From the NCBI RefSeq assembly GCF_947172395.1, contig NC_069108.1, positions 4,565,501 through 4,629,500 of the forward strand: DNA of 64,000 nt, written 5' to 3'. Below the pieces are notes generated by a model. The model ran no database searches and had not been told where the DNA came from. It was given only the letters and a program-made list of their open reading frames with translations. The stretch is from Bicyclus anynana (taxonomy: Eukaryota; Arthropoda; Insecta; Lepidoptera; Nymphalidae). Below, in pieces: positions 53,552 through 63,600 of this stretch. The number at the start of each line of letters is the position of its first letter. Positions within the stretch are counted from its first letter, which is position 1. A program made the translations under genes and the position numbers.

Positions 53552-53830
53552 TTAGAAGGGATCGTGAGAGAAGAGGCGGGACCGGTGTACTATCGGGATC
53601 TCGTTAGCTCGGCGGTCAACTTCGGCAAGCTACGGGAGTTCGCGCATCGGTGGCACGCGAGGCGGAGCGCTCTGGACCGTGGACCACAATAGTCGAAGGT
53701 GATGCAGAATCAGGCGTGGACCGCGGCGGGCATAGGGATCTCAACGTCGTGTGTCGTCCAGCCCCAGAAGGGGGAGAGTGAAGAAAAAGGGACATGGAAC
53801 GAAAAGAGAAATAACTTGTAGGGAGTCAAG
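53552..53830 (+). pseudogene. R1-group LINE ORF2 end and 3' flank
   Basis: Continues 50166-50806 in frame (EGIVREEAGPVYYRDLVSSA, FAHRWHARRSALDRGP) to a stop at ~53690. What follows is GC-rich, unrecognised sequence, perhaps a 3' UTR, before another LINE's ORF1. Confidence 0.65.
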
Positions 53831-53916
53831 AAGGCGTCCCGAGAACACGCACAGAGCAAGTACCGGGAGCAAGTATCGCCCTCCCTCGATTCGGCCCAAA
53901 TAACCGAGAGGTTGAA

Positions 53917-54544
53917 ATGGCCATGGGAGAAGGTGGGTTGACCGCGTTAGAGGCAAAGGAGAGAATCCAGTGGTTCACGTATTGCCTCCCTGCAGAGCGC
54001 CGGCTCAAAGTGGCAATACGTGGCCTCCAAGTGGACACCTCAGTGAACGAAATCACTGAAGACCTCAAGGACAGGGGATTTGAGGTAGATTTCGCGAGGC
54101 CCATCAACGCCAGGAGAGACAGACCGGGCTGCGTCTTCCTGGCCGTATTGAAACGGAATCAGCATGCGACATCGCAGATCTGGGCCATAACAGAAATGCT
54201 CAACATGACTGGCATTAAGATAGAGCCGTGGAGTGGAAAGAAGGGCCCCTCTCAGTGCTACAAATGCCAGAGCTTTCGGCACGCGAGCTTCAACTGCAAG
54301 CAGCCGCCGTCAAGCCTGTGTTCGATGCGGTGACGAGCACAGCGCCAGAGACTGCCCCCGGCCGCGCGAAGAGCCGGCCACGTGCGCAAACTGCGGCGGA
54401 GCCCACCCGGCAAACTACTCGGCCTGCCCGGTCTACCGCCGGGAGGCCCGGAATAAAAAGGCGGGCACCGTCGCGCTCACGGCGAAGACAGCCCGCACAG
54501 CGCCCCGTAAATCCCCCGGTCGTTATATTGTTCAAAAAACTTAA
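53917..54544 (+). pseudogene. Jockey-type LINE ORF1 with zinc knuckles, frameshifted
   Basis: The first frame (53917-54333) has LPAERRLKVAIRGLQVDTSV, a PRE_C2HC-type region (ITEDLKDRGFEVDFARPINA) and CYKCQSFRHASFNC, a CCHC knuckle. After a frameshift near 54310 the next frame (to 54544) supplies a second knuckle remnant (SARDCPRPREEPATCANCGG) and AHPANYSACPVYRREARNKK. The order is that of Jockey-clade gag-like ORF1. A short basic tail follows. ORF2 is missing. Upstream, 53830-53916 may be a further part of the same ORF. Confidence 0.75.
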
Positions 54545-54660
54545 ATCGCATTCCAAATCCCTTTTCACTAGGCGAGTAACAAATAACAACAAAAAAAAAT
54601 GCCAGAGGACTGTTTGGTTTGACGGTGATTCAACATCATCGCCAACTTCTGTCGAATGAG

Positions 54661-55419
54661 GGTTTCTTTTGTCTATGAAACGCGTAGGGGTTGAATTCGA
54701 CACTTAGCATCTGAATCATCTTAGGGATTACAACACAGAACACTTAATACTCCTAACGGAGTCCCTTTCCTACAACGATTATGAATTCCACTGTACGACG
54801 AAACCCATGAGTTTTATACCTACTTGCAGACTAAGGATCACTCATGAAAGGTTTTTTAGATTAAAGTAAGTTAAGCATTATTGTGTGGTTACATAATGAT
54901 TAACTAATAATAAAAGGATAAACTCTTTTAAGTCTTTTATTTTAAACCTTTAATACTTACAAATAAATATAAAGGTATATGGTTTCGTACCATCCAACAA
55001 GTACCTATTAGTAGCTGGATTAACAACTGCTTTCTTAGCCGAAAGGACTCCAACTAACACGTTTGGTTTCCTGATTTTATCGCCGCGTTGCAACGACTTG
55101 CGGTACGGACGGGTTCAGTGTGCTCGTGGCGTTCGAGCCGTCCACATCACTTGTTGTGTAAATTGTTATGGGATAGGTGGGGAGAGTGAAATGAGTGGAA
55201 AGGGTAGTGTTAGATATCTGTCAAAAGCGCCTTTAACCCTACACACATCGTTCACAAGTGCGTGACCTCACTCAAGGTCATTCTCTGCCATTCTAGGGTC
55301 TTATTTTGGTTACACTTTGATTTGTCAATTAAGTTGTCCTGAGAAATGTTGTGAATCATAACCTTTGTTCGACATTAGTTTTCTTATTGTTGTAATCACT
55401 TTTGAATTGATGGGAAAAG
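54661..55419. other. No gene recognised
   Basis: AT-rich sequence with no convincing frame. Confidence 0.35.
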
Positions 55420-55725
55420 TTCCGTCACCAAATTGCCCAGACTTTGACAGGCCAGAAGACATCTACCACGTGTTGTTGCAGTGTGTTAGAAAAGAGGCAG
55501 TGCGACGGGAAGTACTGCTATGATTGTCTGCACTAAAAGAGGTTGGCGGCTGTAATCGTGCACTGGCACATCCTCAGTCAGAGGAGGCCAGGGCGCTGGA
55601 ACAGCTTTATAGAAAAAGTATTAAGCAAATTAATTAAATTATAAGATTAGTATTGTTATAAAGGCGGCTTTACGGAGCGGCATAGTCCAAAATGGACTCA
55701 GCTCCTTAAAATAGAGATTAAAAAA
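55420..55725 (+). pseudogene. LINE ORF2 C-terminal end and 3' tail
   Basis: A plus frame with FDRPEDIYHVLLQCVRKEAV (the 'E-x-x-x-HVL-x-x-C' motif of the ORF2 C-terminal Cys-His region), one stop, then RALEQLYRKSIKQIN and a terminal stop. A ~100-bp 3' UTR containing 'ccaaaatggactcagctcct' leads to an A-run at ~55717, which marks the 3' end of a 5'-truncated LINE insertion. Group uncertain (R1/I-like). Confidence 0.6.
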
Positions 55726-55872
55726 AAACTTCAAACATATATCAAAGACCATTTTATAATGCAATTGCTTATGTTATCTACTGCACTTGTAAAAACAATT
55801 AGCCTATACGGAGAAGCTTATTCATCTCAATAACTTAAAGGTATTTCCTTTTTGCCTCCCCAATCCATTTTT
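55726..55872. other. No gene recognised
   Basis: AT-rich gap between LINE tail and SINE. Confidence 0.4.
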
Positions 55873-56203
55873 GACGGTCTCCGTGGCGCAGTGGTATGCG
55901 CGGTGGATTTACAAGACGGAGGTCCTGGGTTCGATCCCCGGCTGGGCTGATTGAGATTTTCTTAATTGGTCCAGGTCTGGCTGGTGGGAGGCTTCGGCCG
56001 TGGCTAGTTACCACCCTACCGACAAAGACGTACCGCCAAGCGATTTAGCGTTCCGGTACGATGTCGTGTAGAAACCGAAAAGGGGTGTGGATTTTCATCC
56101 TCCTCCTAACAAGTTAGACCGCTTCTATCTTAGACTGCATCATCACTTACCATCAGGTGAGATTGTAGTCAAGGGCTAACTTGTAAAAAATAAAAAAAAA
56201 TAA
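55873..56203 (+). mobile_element. Full-length tRNA-headed SINE
   Basis: 'gacggtctccgtggcgcagt', box B 'gggttcgatccccgg', 'ggtctggctggtgggaggct', 'gcgttccggtacgatgtcgt' and 'agtcaagggctaacttgtaa', then an A-rich tail. Same family as 19042, 29369 and 60104. Target duplication not clear. Confidence 0.9.
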
Positions 56204-56207
56204 CGTT

Positions 56208-56536
56208 CGTTTTTGACCAAAACTAACATTGAGATGTGGAAATTTCCTCTTTTGAGCGCCTCATTTTTCATGACCTAGTAACACATCTAACAGTATTTAA
56301 CATCATTGCTGATGGTGATAAAAATAGCGCTTTTTAATTTATTTTAATTTATTATTTTTACATAAATAGTCACTACCTAGTTATGTCTGGACAAAAGGCA
56401 GGTCTGGCGCCTGCCCATGATAATAAGTCTAGAGTTAAGTTAATATTAAAGCTTCAATTGTAGAAGCACTTATTTTAATTAAATCTTCTTTCGAAGAAAA
56501 GTCTTTATTTCAACAACTCGCTTCTCCAAATTTGAC
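56208..56536 (+). mobile_element. Probable 5' LTR of a Ty3/gypsy-like retrotransposon
   Basis: The sequence immediately upstream of a primer-binding site should be the LTR. It is AT-rich, with an AATATTAAAG stretch near 56440 and a 3' edge near 'ctccaaatt'. Its left edge is not identifiable without the partner LTR, which is outside this window or lost. Confidence 0.4.
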
Positions 56537-56554
56537 TGGCGCAGTCGGTAGGAT
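56537..56554 (+). promoter_or_regulatory. Primer-binding site, tRNA-Ser type
   Basis: 'tggcgcagtcggtaggat' would pair with the 3' end of a tRNA (I recall a tRNA-Ser type used by insect 17.6/297-like elements). It begins reverse transcription and marks the end of the 5' LTR. Confidence 0.7.
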
Positions 56555-57170
56555 TTTCGTAAACGCCGTGCAATATCCTAAAATAGACGATTGTGCGAGG
56601 CCGGCGAAAGTCTGACGAACCAAAAAAATAAGTCAAAGAAGAGAGAACCCTAGAAACCTGCTTAACGGGGAGGATGAAGACGTATAAGGGGTGAGTAGAA
56701 CTTTTCACTTCCTGTGTGCGTCCCATCCCTCACCTGTGTAGAGATTTTGATTTTTTTTTATTTTTCTTTTGTTTATTATTTTTTTCTAATATGATTAAAT
56801 CGAAAGATTAAATTTTAACTTTGAAAGATTTAGTATTAAATTATTGTAATGATTAATGATCAATTAAGATTTTAATGAAATCAAGTTAAATAAATTAACT
56901 ATTTAATTATTAATTTTATTAATTAAAATTTAATTATTGTAATAATTAAAGATCATTTATTACTTATATCAAGTTAAATCGATTAACTGATAAATAAGAT
57001 TAAACTTATTTTAATATAAGAAAAAATAAGAGAAAAGAAATTCTTTATTACGTTAATTTTCTTTTATTATCTTAGTGTAACGTTAAGTTAAAGTTAAGGC
57101 TAAGTTAAACGAGTGTTAAATAAAATCGTTTTGTGTTATTTTATTTTATTTTTCTTTATCTCGAAATAAA
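56555..57170 (+). other. AT-rich leader of the LTR element
   Basis: About 600 bp between primer-binding site and gag. From 56750 it is more than 80% A/T with repeated 'taattaa/gattaa' words. Confidence 0.6.
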
Positions 57171-57171
57171 A

Positions 57172-57387
57172 ATGGAAAAAGTTGAAATCGTGCCCCGAGA
57201 ATTAGTAGAATTAATACCAAAATTTGATGGAGAGTCAAGTCTTCTGAACCTGTTTCTCCAAAAATGGGAATATATCATTTTAAATTATAGAAAAAATGAC
57301 ACTATCTCTCGGGATCTATACCTTTTTCATGTGATAACGAGTAGGCTAGTATCACTAAGTAGTTACAATTACTTAAAAAAACATTAA
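57172..57387 (+). pseudogene. LTR-retrotransposon gag start, truncated
   Basis: ATG at 57172 opens MEKVEIVPRELVELIPKFDG, then LNLFLQKWEYIILNYRK and LFHVITSRLVSLSSYNYLKK before a stop. 'IP-x-F-x-G-x-x-x-L-x-x-F-x-x-x-(C)E-x-I' followed by 'R-L' is typical of the N-terminus of Ty3/gypsy-group gag, the capsid precursor. The frame ends after 71 codons and no nucleocapsid, protease or polymerase is seen downstream, so the element is internally deleted. Confidence 0.6.
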
Positions 57388-58250
57388 TCTAAATATACTA
57401 TAAAAAAATAATCTAATAAAAAAAATGCAAATGCTATGTCTAAATAGCCAGTGTAATCGGCCATATTTAAAATTTAAAAAGTCGACATAAATTGGCGGGA
57501 AACTTATCTCTATCAAAAGAAAGATATTTAAACAGTTAAAATGATTTTATGAAGTGGCACAGAAAAATATAAATTGTGTATTTCTTACATATTTTAATAG
57601 ACTGTGTAGCAAACTACAACCTTCTACGCTATGGAGCCGATATTCAATGCTCAAGAGCACACTTAGTGTAAAACACAATGTAAATTTAAAAAAAATCCAT
57701 AATTCAGTTCAGTAATGATTTACAACTGAAATAGTTAATTTAGTTCATATTCCAAACACCATTAGATTTCCCCTGCCCATTGTAATTTGCATATAGTAAA
57801 CATAACTCAGCGACTGCTATACAGGTCACCAAGGACCACAGTTTATAGTCAACCTAACAGTGATCGTGACATTTTTATTTCAACGTGTTTATCTTCTTAT
57901 TTAGGCAAGTTTAACTATACAGTATATTGCAGTTACTATTAACGGAATGCGCCATCTAGTGGTGTTAACCTGTATTAATTAGAATGACGTTTATACGTAT
58001 TTACGCTTACGGCGACGAAGATGGCGACGAGATGGATGACGCACATACCGGACTTGACACCGCCTCAGGATAGCGAGTAATTGCAGTCCGCGCGGGGCAC
58101 ATGATTGACATCGTCGACTACCCTTAGGCCAAAAGGTCTCAGCCTCGAAAGGGGCTGGAAGAACATGACCGGAACAAAATCCCCCGCGCCTTACCCGGGC
58201 AAGGAGGCATAGCCTCGAGGCCCGTACCCCCACCTGGATTTTTGTCCGGG
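57388..58250. other. No gene recognised; GC-rich block at 57990-58240
   Basis: AT-rich to 57980, then a GC-rich block with an 80-codon minus frame. It is probably the 5' region of some LINE, but nothing identifies it. Confidence 0.35.
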
Positions 58251-58507
58251 AGAAGATGACCTGCCTGATACGTATTTAGGGGGAAACGGATTGGCGAGCG
58301 TCTTGGATGACCCCAAACGCGTATTTAACGCTGATGAGACACCATTTTTCTTGCAACCACAAGCCGGAAAAGTTATGACTGAACGCGGTTGTAAAAATAT
58401 TTATCAAGCGGTTGGTAATGACGAGAAAGAGTGCATTACAGTTCTCTTCACGGGCAATGCTAATGGAGATCTTGCACCACCCTTGATAGTCTTCCGTTAT
58501 ACACGTA

Positions 58508-58965
58508 ATCAATCAATCAATTTATTTCGCCAGAATATGGTACATTTACATAGGTCTTTTATATTATATTTAAACACATATCCTGCCATAGTTGGCGTGC
58601 AAAAGTTAACAGATCTTACAAATTAATTTACAAATTACAAATTTACAAATAATAAAAATAAAACAAAGTTCGAAAATTATTAATGTTAATATAAATGTCA
58701 ATAAAAATGTCAATATTGTTAGAAATGTATAAACAATGCCTCTGTCTACACATTACTCTGTACTATTTGACAGAACATCTAGTGTAGTTCTACTCTGTGC
58801 AACCGTACTTGACCTCTGTCATTTTGCCTGCGTACCTACTCATAGCGACACACAACGAACGTTCTCTAAGTTCAATAAATCCTTTTCTTTTTGTACTCGT
58901 GCTCCCAATTTGAATATAAGTCTTTATTTATAAAGAAGTGAGTTTCATTTTTACCATAACCCATC
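58508..58965. mobile_element. Insertion 1 in the pogo gene
   Basis: Interrupts the frame after FRYTR and lets it resume at KSEQGW. It starts with an (AATC)n run (58507-58521) and is AT-rich, with 'caaattacaaatttacaaat' and 'ttaatgttaatataaatgtc'. Ends and class not established; the extent is set by where pogo coding similarity stops and resumes. Confidence 0.55.
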
Positions 58966-59080
58966 AAATATAGGAAAAAGTGAGCAGGGATGGATGACCT
59001 GCGCAATTTTTTATGAGTACATTGGAAACCAGTTCATTCCATGGCTGGAAAAAGAAAAGATAGTGTGGCCAGTACTATTG

Positions 59081-59389
59081 ACGTGACAACGTCTTATAAA
59101 TTGGTTTGCCGGATGACACTTCAAGAAACTGCGTTACGCTCCGCTCACGTTATGCGCTCACAATGAGGGCGAGCGAGAGGCACGCGTCCCTTCCACTCGG
59201 GCATGGTTAGCCCGCCTAAGAGCGAGAGAGACAGACATAAAAAGTGAAAGGCACGCGTCCCTTCCACTCGAGCACAGTTAGCCCGCCTAAGAGCGAGAGA
59301 GAGAGAGTGAGGGAGATAGGCATACACACCGGTTCAAATTATGAATATTCACATTAAAATTATTTTACCACTCAAAGTCGTTGTCACGT
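59081..59389. mobile_element. MITE with 'acgtgacaacg' ends in the pogo gene
   Basis: 309 bp. Left 'acgtgacaacg' and right 'cgttgtcacgt' are perfect inverted repeats. Inside, a ~60-bp segment ('ggcacgcgtcccttccactc', 'ttagcccgcctaagagcgag') is duplicated in tandem (59177 and 59250), followed by a GA run. No target duplication is visible. Confidence 0.8.
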
Positions 59390-59537
59390 AAAACTTTCGC
59401 CCGTATACCGACTTTACAGGCAAAAAATTTTTTGTCGATGGCCACGTCTCCCATCTATCTATGGGGGTTAGTCAGCTTTGCAGCCAAAATGACATCGTTT
59501 TTGGCCTTATACCCCAACGCCACCCATTTGCTGCAAC

Positions 59538-59848
59538 CTCAGACTAAATACATAAGGACTAGTATCACACCCAAATTCACGAACAAAATTTTCTGCCATT
59601 CTCTAAGGAAAACGAGCTAAGATTTCATACATATCGTATACTAAACTAGCAGTTTTGGTTCGTTTTTTACACCATTTAACTACACAAAATGGTATTTTTA
59701 CGGAGGTTTTTAACCGACGGACACGATTGTAAACTATGGAACATCGATTCTATAGAGACAGTGTTTATAACCGCATAAGATCGTTGATCATATCCTTTGA
59801 CAGAAAAATAAAGTCTTGCGAGGCAGGTCTTTATCTAATTAGTCTGAG
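59538..59848. mobile_element. hAT-type MITE in the pogo gene, 8-bp duplication
   Basis: 311 bp bounded by 'ctcagactaa' and 'ttagtctgag', with inverted similarity over ~22 bp (19 matches). It is flanked by 'gctgcaac' (59530-59537) and 'gcagcaac' (59849-59856), an 8-bp duplication with one change, as made by hAT transposases. The duplicated bases are the LQP codons of the pogo gene, so excision would restore '...THLLQPMDVSVF'. Confidence 0.85.
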
Positions 59849-60103
59849 GCAGCAACCGATGGACGTCTCCGTATTTCATACGCTGAAAGCTTCGTGGAGC
59901 TTCGCTTTACAACATCGATTAAGCGGTGGTGAAGTGTCAAAAAGTAATTTTTGCGCCTTACTTAATCAACTTTTATTGGATGTGTATCGGCCAGAAATTT
60001 TGACAAATGGGTTCAAAAAATGTGGGTTAGTGCCCTGGAACCCTTTGGACGTCACTGTTAAATTTTTTTGTTTGTTATTGTTGGTTTAAATCATTAAAAA
60101 TTG

Positions 60104-60438
60104 TTTTTTTTTTTTTTTTTATTCTTTACAAGTTAGCCCTTGACTACAATCTCACCTGATGGTAAGTGATGATGCAGTCTAGGATGGAAGCGGGCTAACT
60201 TGTTAGGAGGAGGATGAAAATCCACACCCCTTTCGGTTTCTACACGGCATCGTACCGGAACGCTAAATCGCTTGGCGGTACGTCTTTGCCGGTAGGGTGG
60301 TAACTAGCCACGGCCGAAGCCTCCCACCAGCCAGACCTGGGCAAATTAAGAAAATCTCAATCTGCCCAGCCGGGGATCGAACCCAGGACCTCCTTTTTGT
60401 AAATCGACCGCGCATACCACTGCGCCACGGAGGCCGTC
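60104..60438 (-). mobile_element. Full-length SINE, minus strand
   Basis: Reverse complement of the family at 55873: T-run, 'ttagcccttgactacaatct', 'gccagacctgggcaaatta', 'cggggatcgaacccaggac', 'ccactgcgccacggaggccg'. Flanked by 'aaattg' on both sides (60098-60103, 60439-60444). Confidence 0.9.
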
Positions 60439-60444
60439 AAATTG

Positions 60445-60640
60445 GTTACAATGACGCCGCATCTTCGTGGCTACGCTCGCATCCTGGTAGTGTTATAAAA
60501 CAAGCTAACGTTGCAGAACTGCTTGGTAAGGCATACCCTAAATCAGTCCGTATGGATATAGCGCTGAGTGGTTATAGAGCAACAGGATTTTTTTTTGGTT
60601 CACAAAACTGGTTACAATCATGTTACAATATTAAATAACA
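60445..60640 (+). pseudogene. Second DDE_1-type transposase end fragment
   Basis: The plus frame has ASSWLRSHPGSVIKQANVAE and LLGKAYPKSVRMDIALSGYR followed by ATGFFFGSQNW. 'W-x-x-xHPG...V...(F)G-x-A(Y)-x-x-x-(A)...A-x-x-G(F)R-x-TGI-x-P-x-N' is the C-terminal region of another pogo/Tigger-like subfamily. It differs from the C-terminus of the transposase at 59736-60088, so it is a separate fragment on the far side of the SINE. Confidence 0.55.
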
Positions 60641-61041
60641 TATATAATAATAATAATAATTGCCTTTATTCAGATCAAAAAACTTAGCCTAATAACAATG
60701 TTTGAATAAAAACTTAAAATCTATAACTTAATCATACTACTTGATTTCGTAGACGCATACCATTTAGTTTTATTTTAAATGCAGGTTATATTACAGCGAT
60801 ATTTCCTTAGGGGGTATTTGAGCAACCTTACCCCACGCACACGCACAGCGCACGCCGGGGCTTGATTCTTAAGGACCCTGGAGCGGGAACCAGTCTACAA
60901 CCTACGTTCAGGCCAGTGACTGCTTACTATAAGTTACCTAACGGTGTGTTGGCGCGTTTGAAAAAGTATACGATCTGAACCCTGAACTGTTTTATTTGTT
61001 CACCTACCTACCACCTACCTGTGGCGGGCATAGCCCACTGC
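60641..61041. other. No gene recognised; (ATA)n start
   Basis: An (ATA)n run at 60643-60660, then AT-rich sequence with a more GC-rich patch at 60830-60960. Confidence 0.4.
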
Positions 61042-61049
61042 CACACTAC

Positions 61050-62114
61050 CAGAGATGTACAAAATGGTTTTTAAAAAGCATTTAAATACAAAATGCAAAG
61101 TACTTTTGAGATTTACTATTTCAAATGCAAAATACCAAATAGGTTTGCGTTTTGTATTTTAAATGCTAAATGCAAAATAGGTATTTTCAAAATACTTCTT
61201 CAAAATAAAATACCTTTTGACCAAATCACAGATAATAATTTGTATTTATCATGAGAAATAGAGACACAATGCCGAGCCGTACAAAATCGTCATAATGTTC
61301 GTCATTTTCGTGACATTGTCACTCGTCAAAACTAAAGATTTTGACCAACGAAGAAAAAATAAAAAACCAGCCAAGCGCGTGTCGGGCCACGTGCATTGTA
61401 GAGTTCCGTAGATTAAATGAGCAGTTTAATTCCTTATGCAATGCACAAAAATACCGATAACAGTGCCCCACACCATGTGATAGAATATAAAAAAAATCAT
61501 CCTCATTTTTTTTCAAATTTTTTTTACTACTTAATAGACGTAATTAATATACATGCATATCCATAACAAATTTCAGCTTTTTAGTTTTAACAGACTCTGA
61601 GATATCTTATTTTATTTACAGCTTTACCTTTTTAATTAACTCATAATTTATTTTTAATTAATAATTTCAACCTAAAAACATATTTTTTATGATTTTATTA
61701 TATGACTTTGTTTACATTTTAATATACTCGTGCTAATTTACAGATTTGTAGTAATAATAGTCACTGCGCTAAGCCGCGGACAGACAGACGGACATAACGA
61801 AACTATAAGGGTTCTTTGTGGACTACGGAACCCTAAAATGGCTAGCAGGCGCCTCTATTGGTCAAATTCGGCAATACAAGCGTCATGCGATCATTTCGTT
61901 TTGTTTGACTGTTAATGTTGGCTAAACTTAATCACAAAGTATTTTGCATTTTGAAATGAAAATTTAAAAATGCAAAATACATCTCGAAAGGTATTTCAAA
62001 TAAAATACAAAATGCTTTTTACTAAAAGGCATTTAAATACAAAATACAAAATAGGTATTTTGCATTTTGTATTTGCATTTCAAATAGAAGTATTTCAAAT
62101 AAATCACATCTCTG
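61050..62114. mobile_element. Non-autonomous hAT transposon with exact 8-bp duplication
   Basis: 1065 bp. Ends 'cagagatgt' and 'acatctctg' are perfect inverted repeats, flanked by exact 'cacactac' (61042-61049, 62115-62122). Sub-ends are dense in 'aaatgcaaaatac' and 'gtattttgcattt' motifs on both strands, likely transposase sites. No coding. A second repeat (~61355-61850) is nested in it. The right flank is the outer arm of a palindrome (62115-62163). Confidence 0.93.
61355..61850. mobile_element. Nested repeat with 'ttccgtag'/'ctacggaa' ends
   Basis: Left part 'cgcgtgtcgggccacgtgca', 'gagttccgtag'; right part 'gacagacagacggacataac', 'gactacggaaccct'. I recognise this as a very common moth/butterfly repeat of uncertain class. 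It splits the hAT interior. Confidence 0.55.
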
Positions 62115-62163
62115 CACACTACTACTCGATGCTATAGAGTCTATAGCATCGAGTAGTAGTGTG
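62115..62163. repeat. Perfect 23-bp-arm palindrome next to hAT end
   Basis: Arms 62115-62137 and 62141-62163 are exact inverse copies around a 3-base 'agt' loop. The outer eight bases of the left arm are the hAT target duplication. Confidence 0.95.
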
Positions 62164-62169
62164 CAGAGA

Positions 62170-62192
62170 GACTGTCTATAGTATAGACAGTC
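62170..62192. repeat. Second small palindrome, 10-bp arms
   Basis: 'gactgtctat' and 'atagacagtc' around an 'agt' loop, seven bases after the larger palindrome and with the same loop. Confidence 0.9.
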
Positions 62193-62341
62193 CTGAATTG
62201 GTGATTGGACAAGAAATTAAAATATTGAAACAGTTGATACCATTGTTACAATCTTTCGAATTTGTTACAAGAGAATCATCAGGCCAGAATTACGTTACCT
62301 TATCCAAAATCATACCCATGGCTAATGGGGATGATGACTAG
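62193..62341 (+). pseudogene. hAT-superfamily transposase fragment
   Basis: A plus frame from ~62193 reads ELVIGQEIKILKQLIPLLQS and FEFVTRESSGQNYVTLSKII to a stop at 62341. 'L-x-x-LL-x-x-F-x-x-x-T-x-x-x-SG-x-x-YVTLS-x-I-P' is the region before the insertion domain in BED-finger hAT transposases. Only ~50 codons survive, and a stop ends them. Confidence 0.6.
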
Positions 62342-62756
62342 GTTGGAATATATTGATTTTTATGATACATTTGGATAAATAGGGTCAATGTTAACTAATT
62401 TATAAATAAAAAGCAAAGATTGTCTGGATATTTGCAAAATAAATGAGATTATAAAATTTCAAAAACTATTAAAATTTTTTTATCGTAATTAGATAAAAAT
62501 TTATACAGTTTTAGCTTCCTTACATTAAATGGGACATTTTTTAATATATGAACTATAAAGATAAACGCACAAATAACAAAGATATTAGTAATTTTGTTTG
62601 AACGCGCATACAAATCTAACGATCATTACATTGCCTATGACGTCATTTTTTCGAGCCATTTTGTATGGAGCGTTTTTCAGGGATCCGCGGCAGCGCCGCA
62701 AATCTGACTCTTTAAATCCCTGTAGCTCCGAAAGTAATGATCGCAGACATCCTGTT
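62342..62756. other. No gene recognised
   Basis: AT-rich, then a patch at 62580-62755 that precedes the repeat shared with 12790-12870. Confidence 0.4.
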
Positions 62757-62835
62757 CCTTTTACAAAATTGCTTTACTATTAGTATACTCTTAATTTATA
62801 TACAATTTAAAAAACTGTCATCATCCCTATTGTCT
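62757..62835. repeat. Dispersed repeat shared with 12790-12870
   Basis: 'acaaaattgctttactatta', 'gtatactctta' and 'catcatccctatt' in the same order. See 12790. Confidence 0.6.
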
Positions 62836-63320
62836 CACATCGCAGCTAACGAAAAATTCATCATCAATGGAATGTGTTATTCAGTTGAAAACATAAGTAT
62901 TGGCTGAATGTATGAAAAGATTTACATTCAGCCAGTAGTTGAGTAGAGGAATGGGAGGATTTAAAGCCCGTATTCCCGGCGTTATATAAACAAGCACGCA
63001 TGTACAGGGTGGCCGAGGAGTTGACGTTCAAAGACTGCGAGCGCGGAAGCACCCCAACGAGGCGCCGCGACGATAAAGACTGCCGACAAAGTGGTCATCA
63101 CAGCGCTCGAGATCCTACAGGAGGTGCTAGCAGCTGTTCGGGAAAGCCGAGACTCGACTTCGGCTGTACTCAGCTGCAAATAGGTAACATCTACTTCACT
63201 TAGCAACCGGGAGTCTTCCTTGCCTTAAACCTGGGGTTACCTCAAAAACACCACCGCAGGGCCTCCCACAAGCGGGATCAACCCAGCGGAGTTTTTAAAA
63301 TAACTTATTTCTAGCCTCTA
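62836..63320. other. No gene recognised; GC-rich block 63000-63280
   Basis: GC-rich block with short overlapping frames on both strands, none recognisable. It could be a retrotransposon 5' region. Confidence 0.3.
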
Positions 63321-63600
63321 TGGCCCTATATTTTTAAATGGTTATAACAATAGCCATATCCAAGGACGCAGCTATATTTATAGCTGTCGTGTGATCCCAC
63401 GCGCAGAAGGCTCAACCTTGGTCACGCTTCCTCCCGGGCCTTGCGGAGAGAAGACATACTAGTCCCACTTTTTGTAGTTTTCCGAATAAGAAGAAAGAAA
63501 TAAAGAAAAATCTACGTTCCAAGTGTTTGTCTTCAACTCACTCTTCGGCACGAAGCCCATCGTACCAGACATAGAGAGTGTACCGGCGGGTACAATACTT
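63321..63600. mobile_element. Possible LTR-like segment
   Basis: Contains an AATAAAG signal (63498) followed ~70-90 bp later by 'gtgtaccggcgggtacaata'. A polyadenylation-type signal ahead of a TGT...ACA-like edge is what an LTR end looks like. No partner LTR or primer site could be shown within the window. Confidence 0.25.

Larger units (their letters stand above)
58264..60088 (+). pseudogene. pogo/Tigger-type transposase broken by nested insertions
   Basis: Plus strand, in order: RVFNADETPFFLQPQAGKVM and CITVLFTGNANGDLAPPLIV (first catalytic Asp in NADE), to 58507; after an insertion, KSEQGWMTCAIFYEYIGNQF and FIPWLEKEKI; after a MITE, NFFVDGHVSHLSMGVSQLC (second Asp) and, after a frameshift, ALYPNATHLLQ; after another MITE, QPMDVSVFHTLKASWSFALQ (third Asp) and NGFKKCGLVPWNPLDVTVKF. 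This is the DDE_1 core of pogo/Tigger/jerky transposases. The N-terminal CENP-B-like DNA-binding domain is missing. Confidence 0.85.

Noticed and set aside
54290..54703. 137-codon minus frame with a hydrophobic segment
   Set aside because: It is antisense to the Jockey-type ORF1 with CCHC knuckles.
56505..56726. 73-codon minus frame over the primer-binding site
   Set aside because: It overlaps LTR/leader sequence with a clear primer-binding site on the plus strand, and there is no recognisable protein motif.
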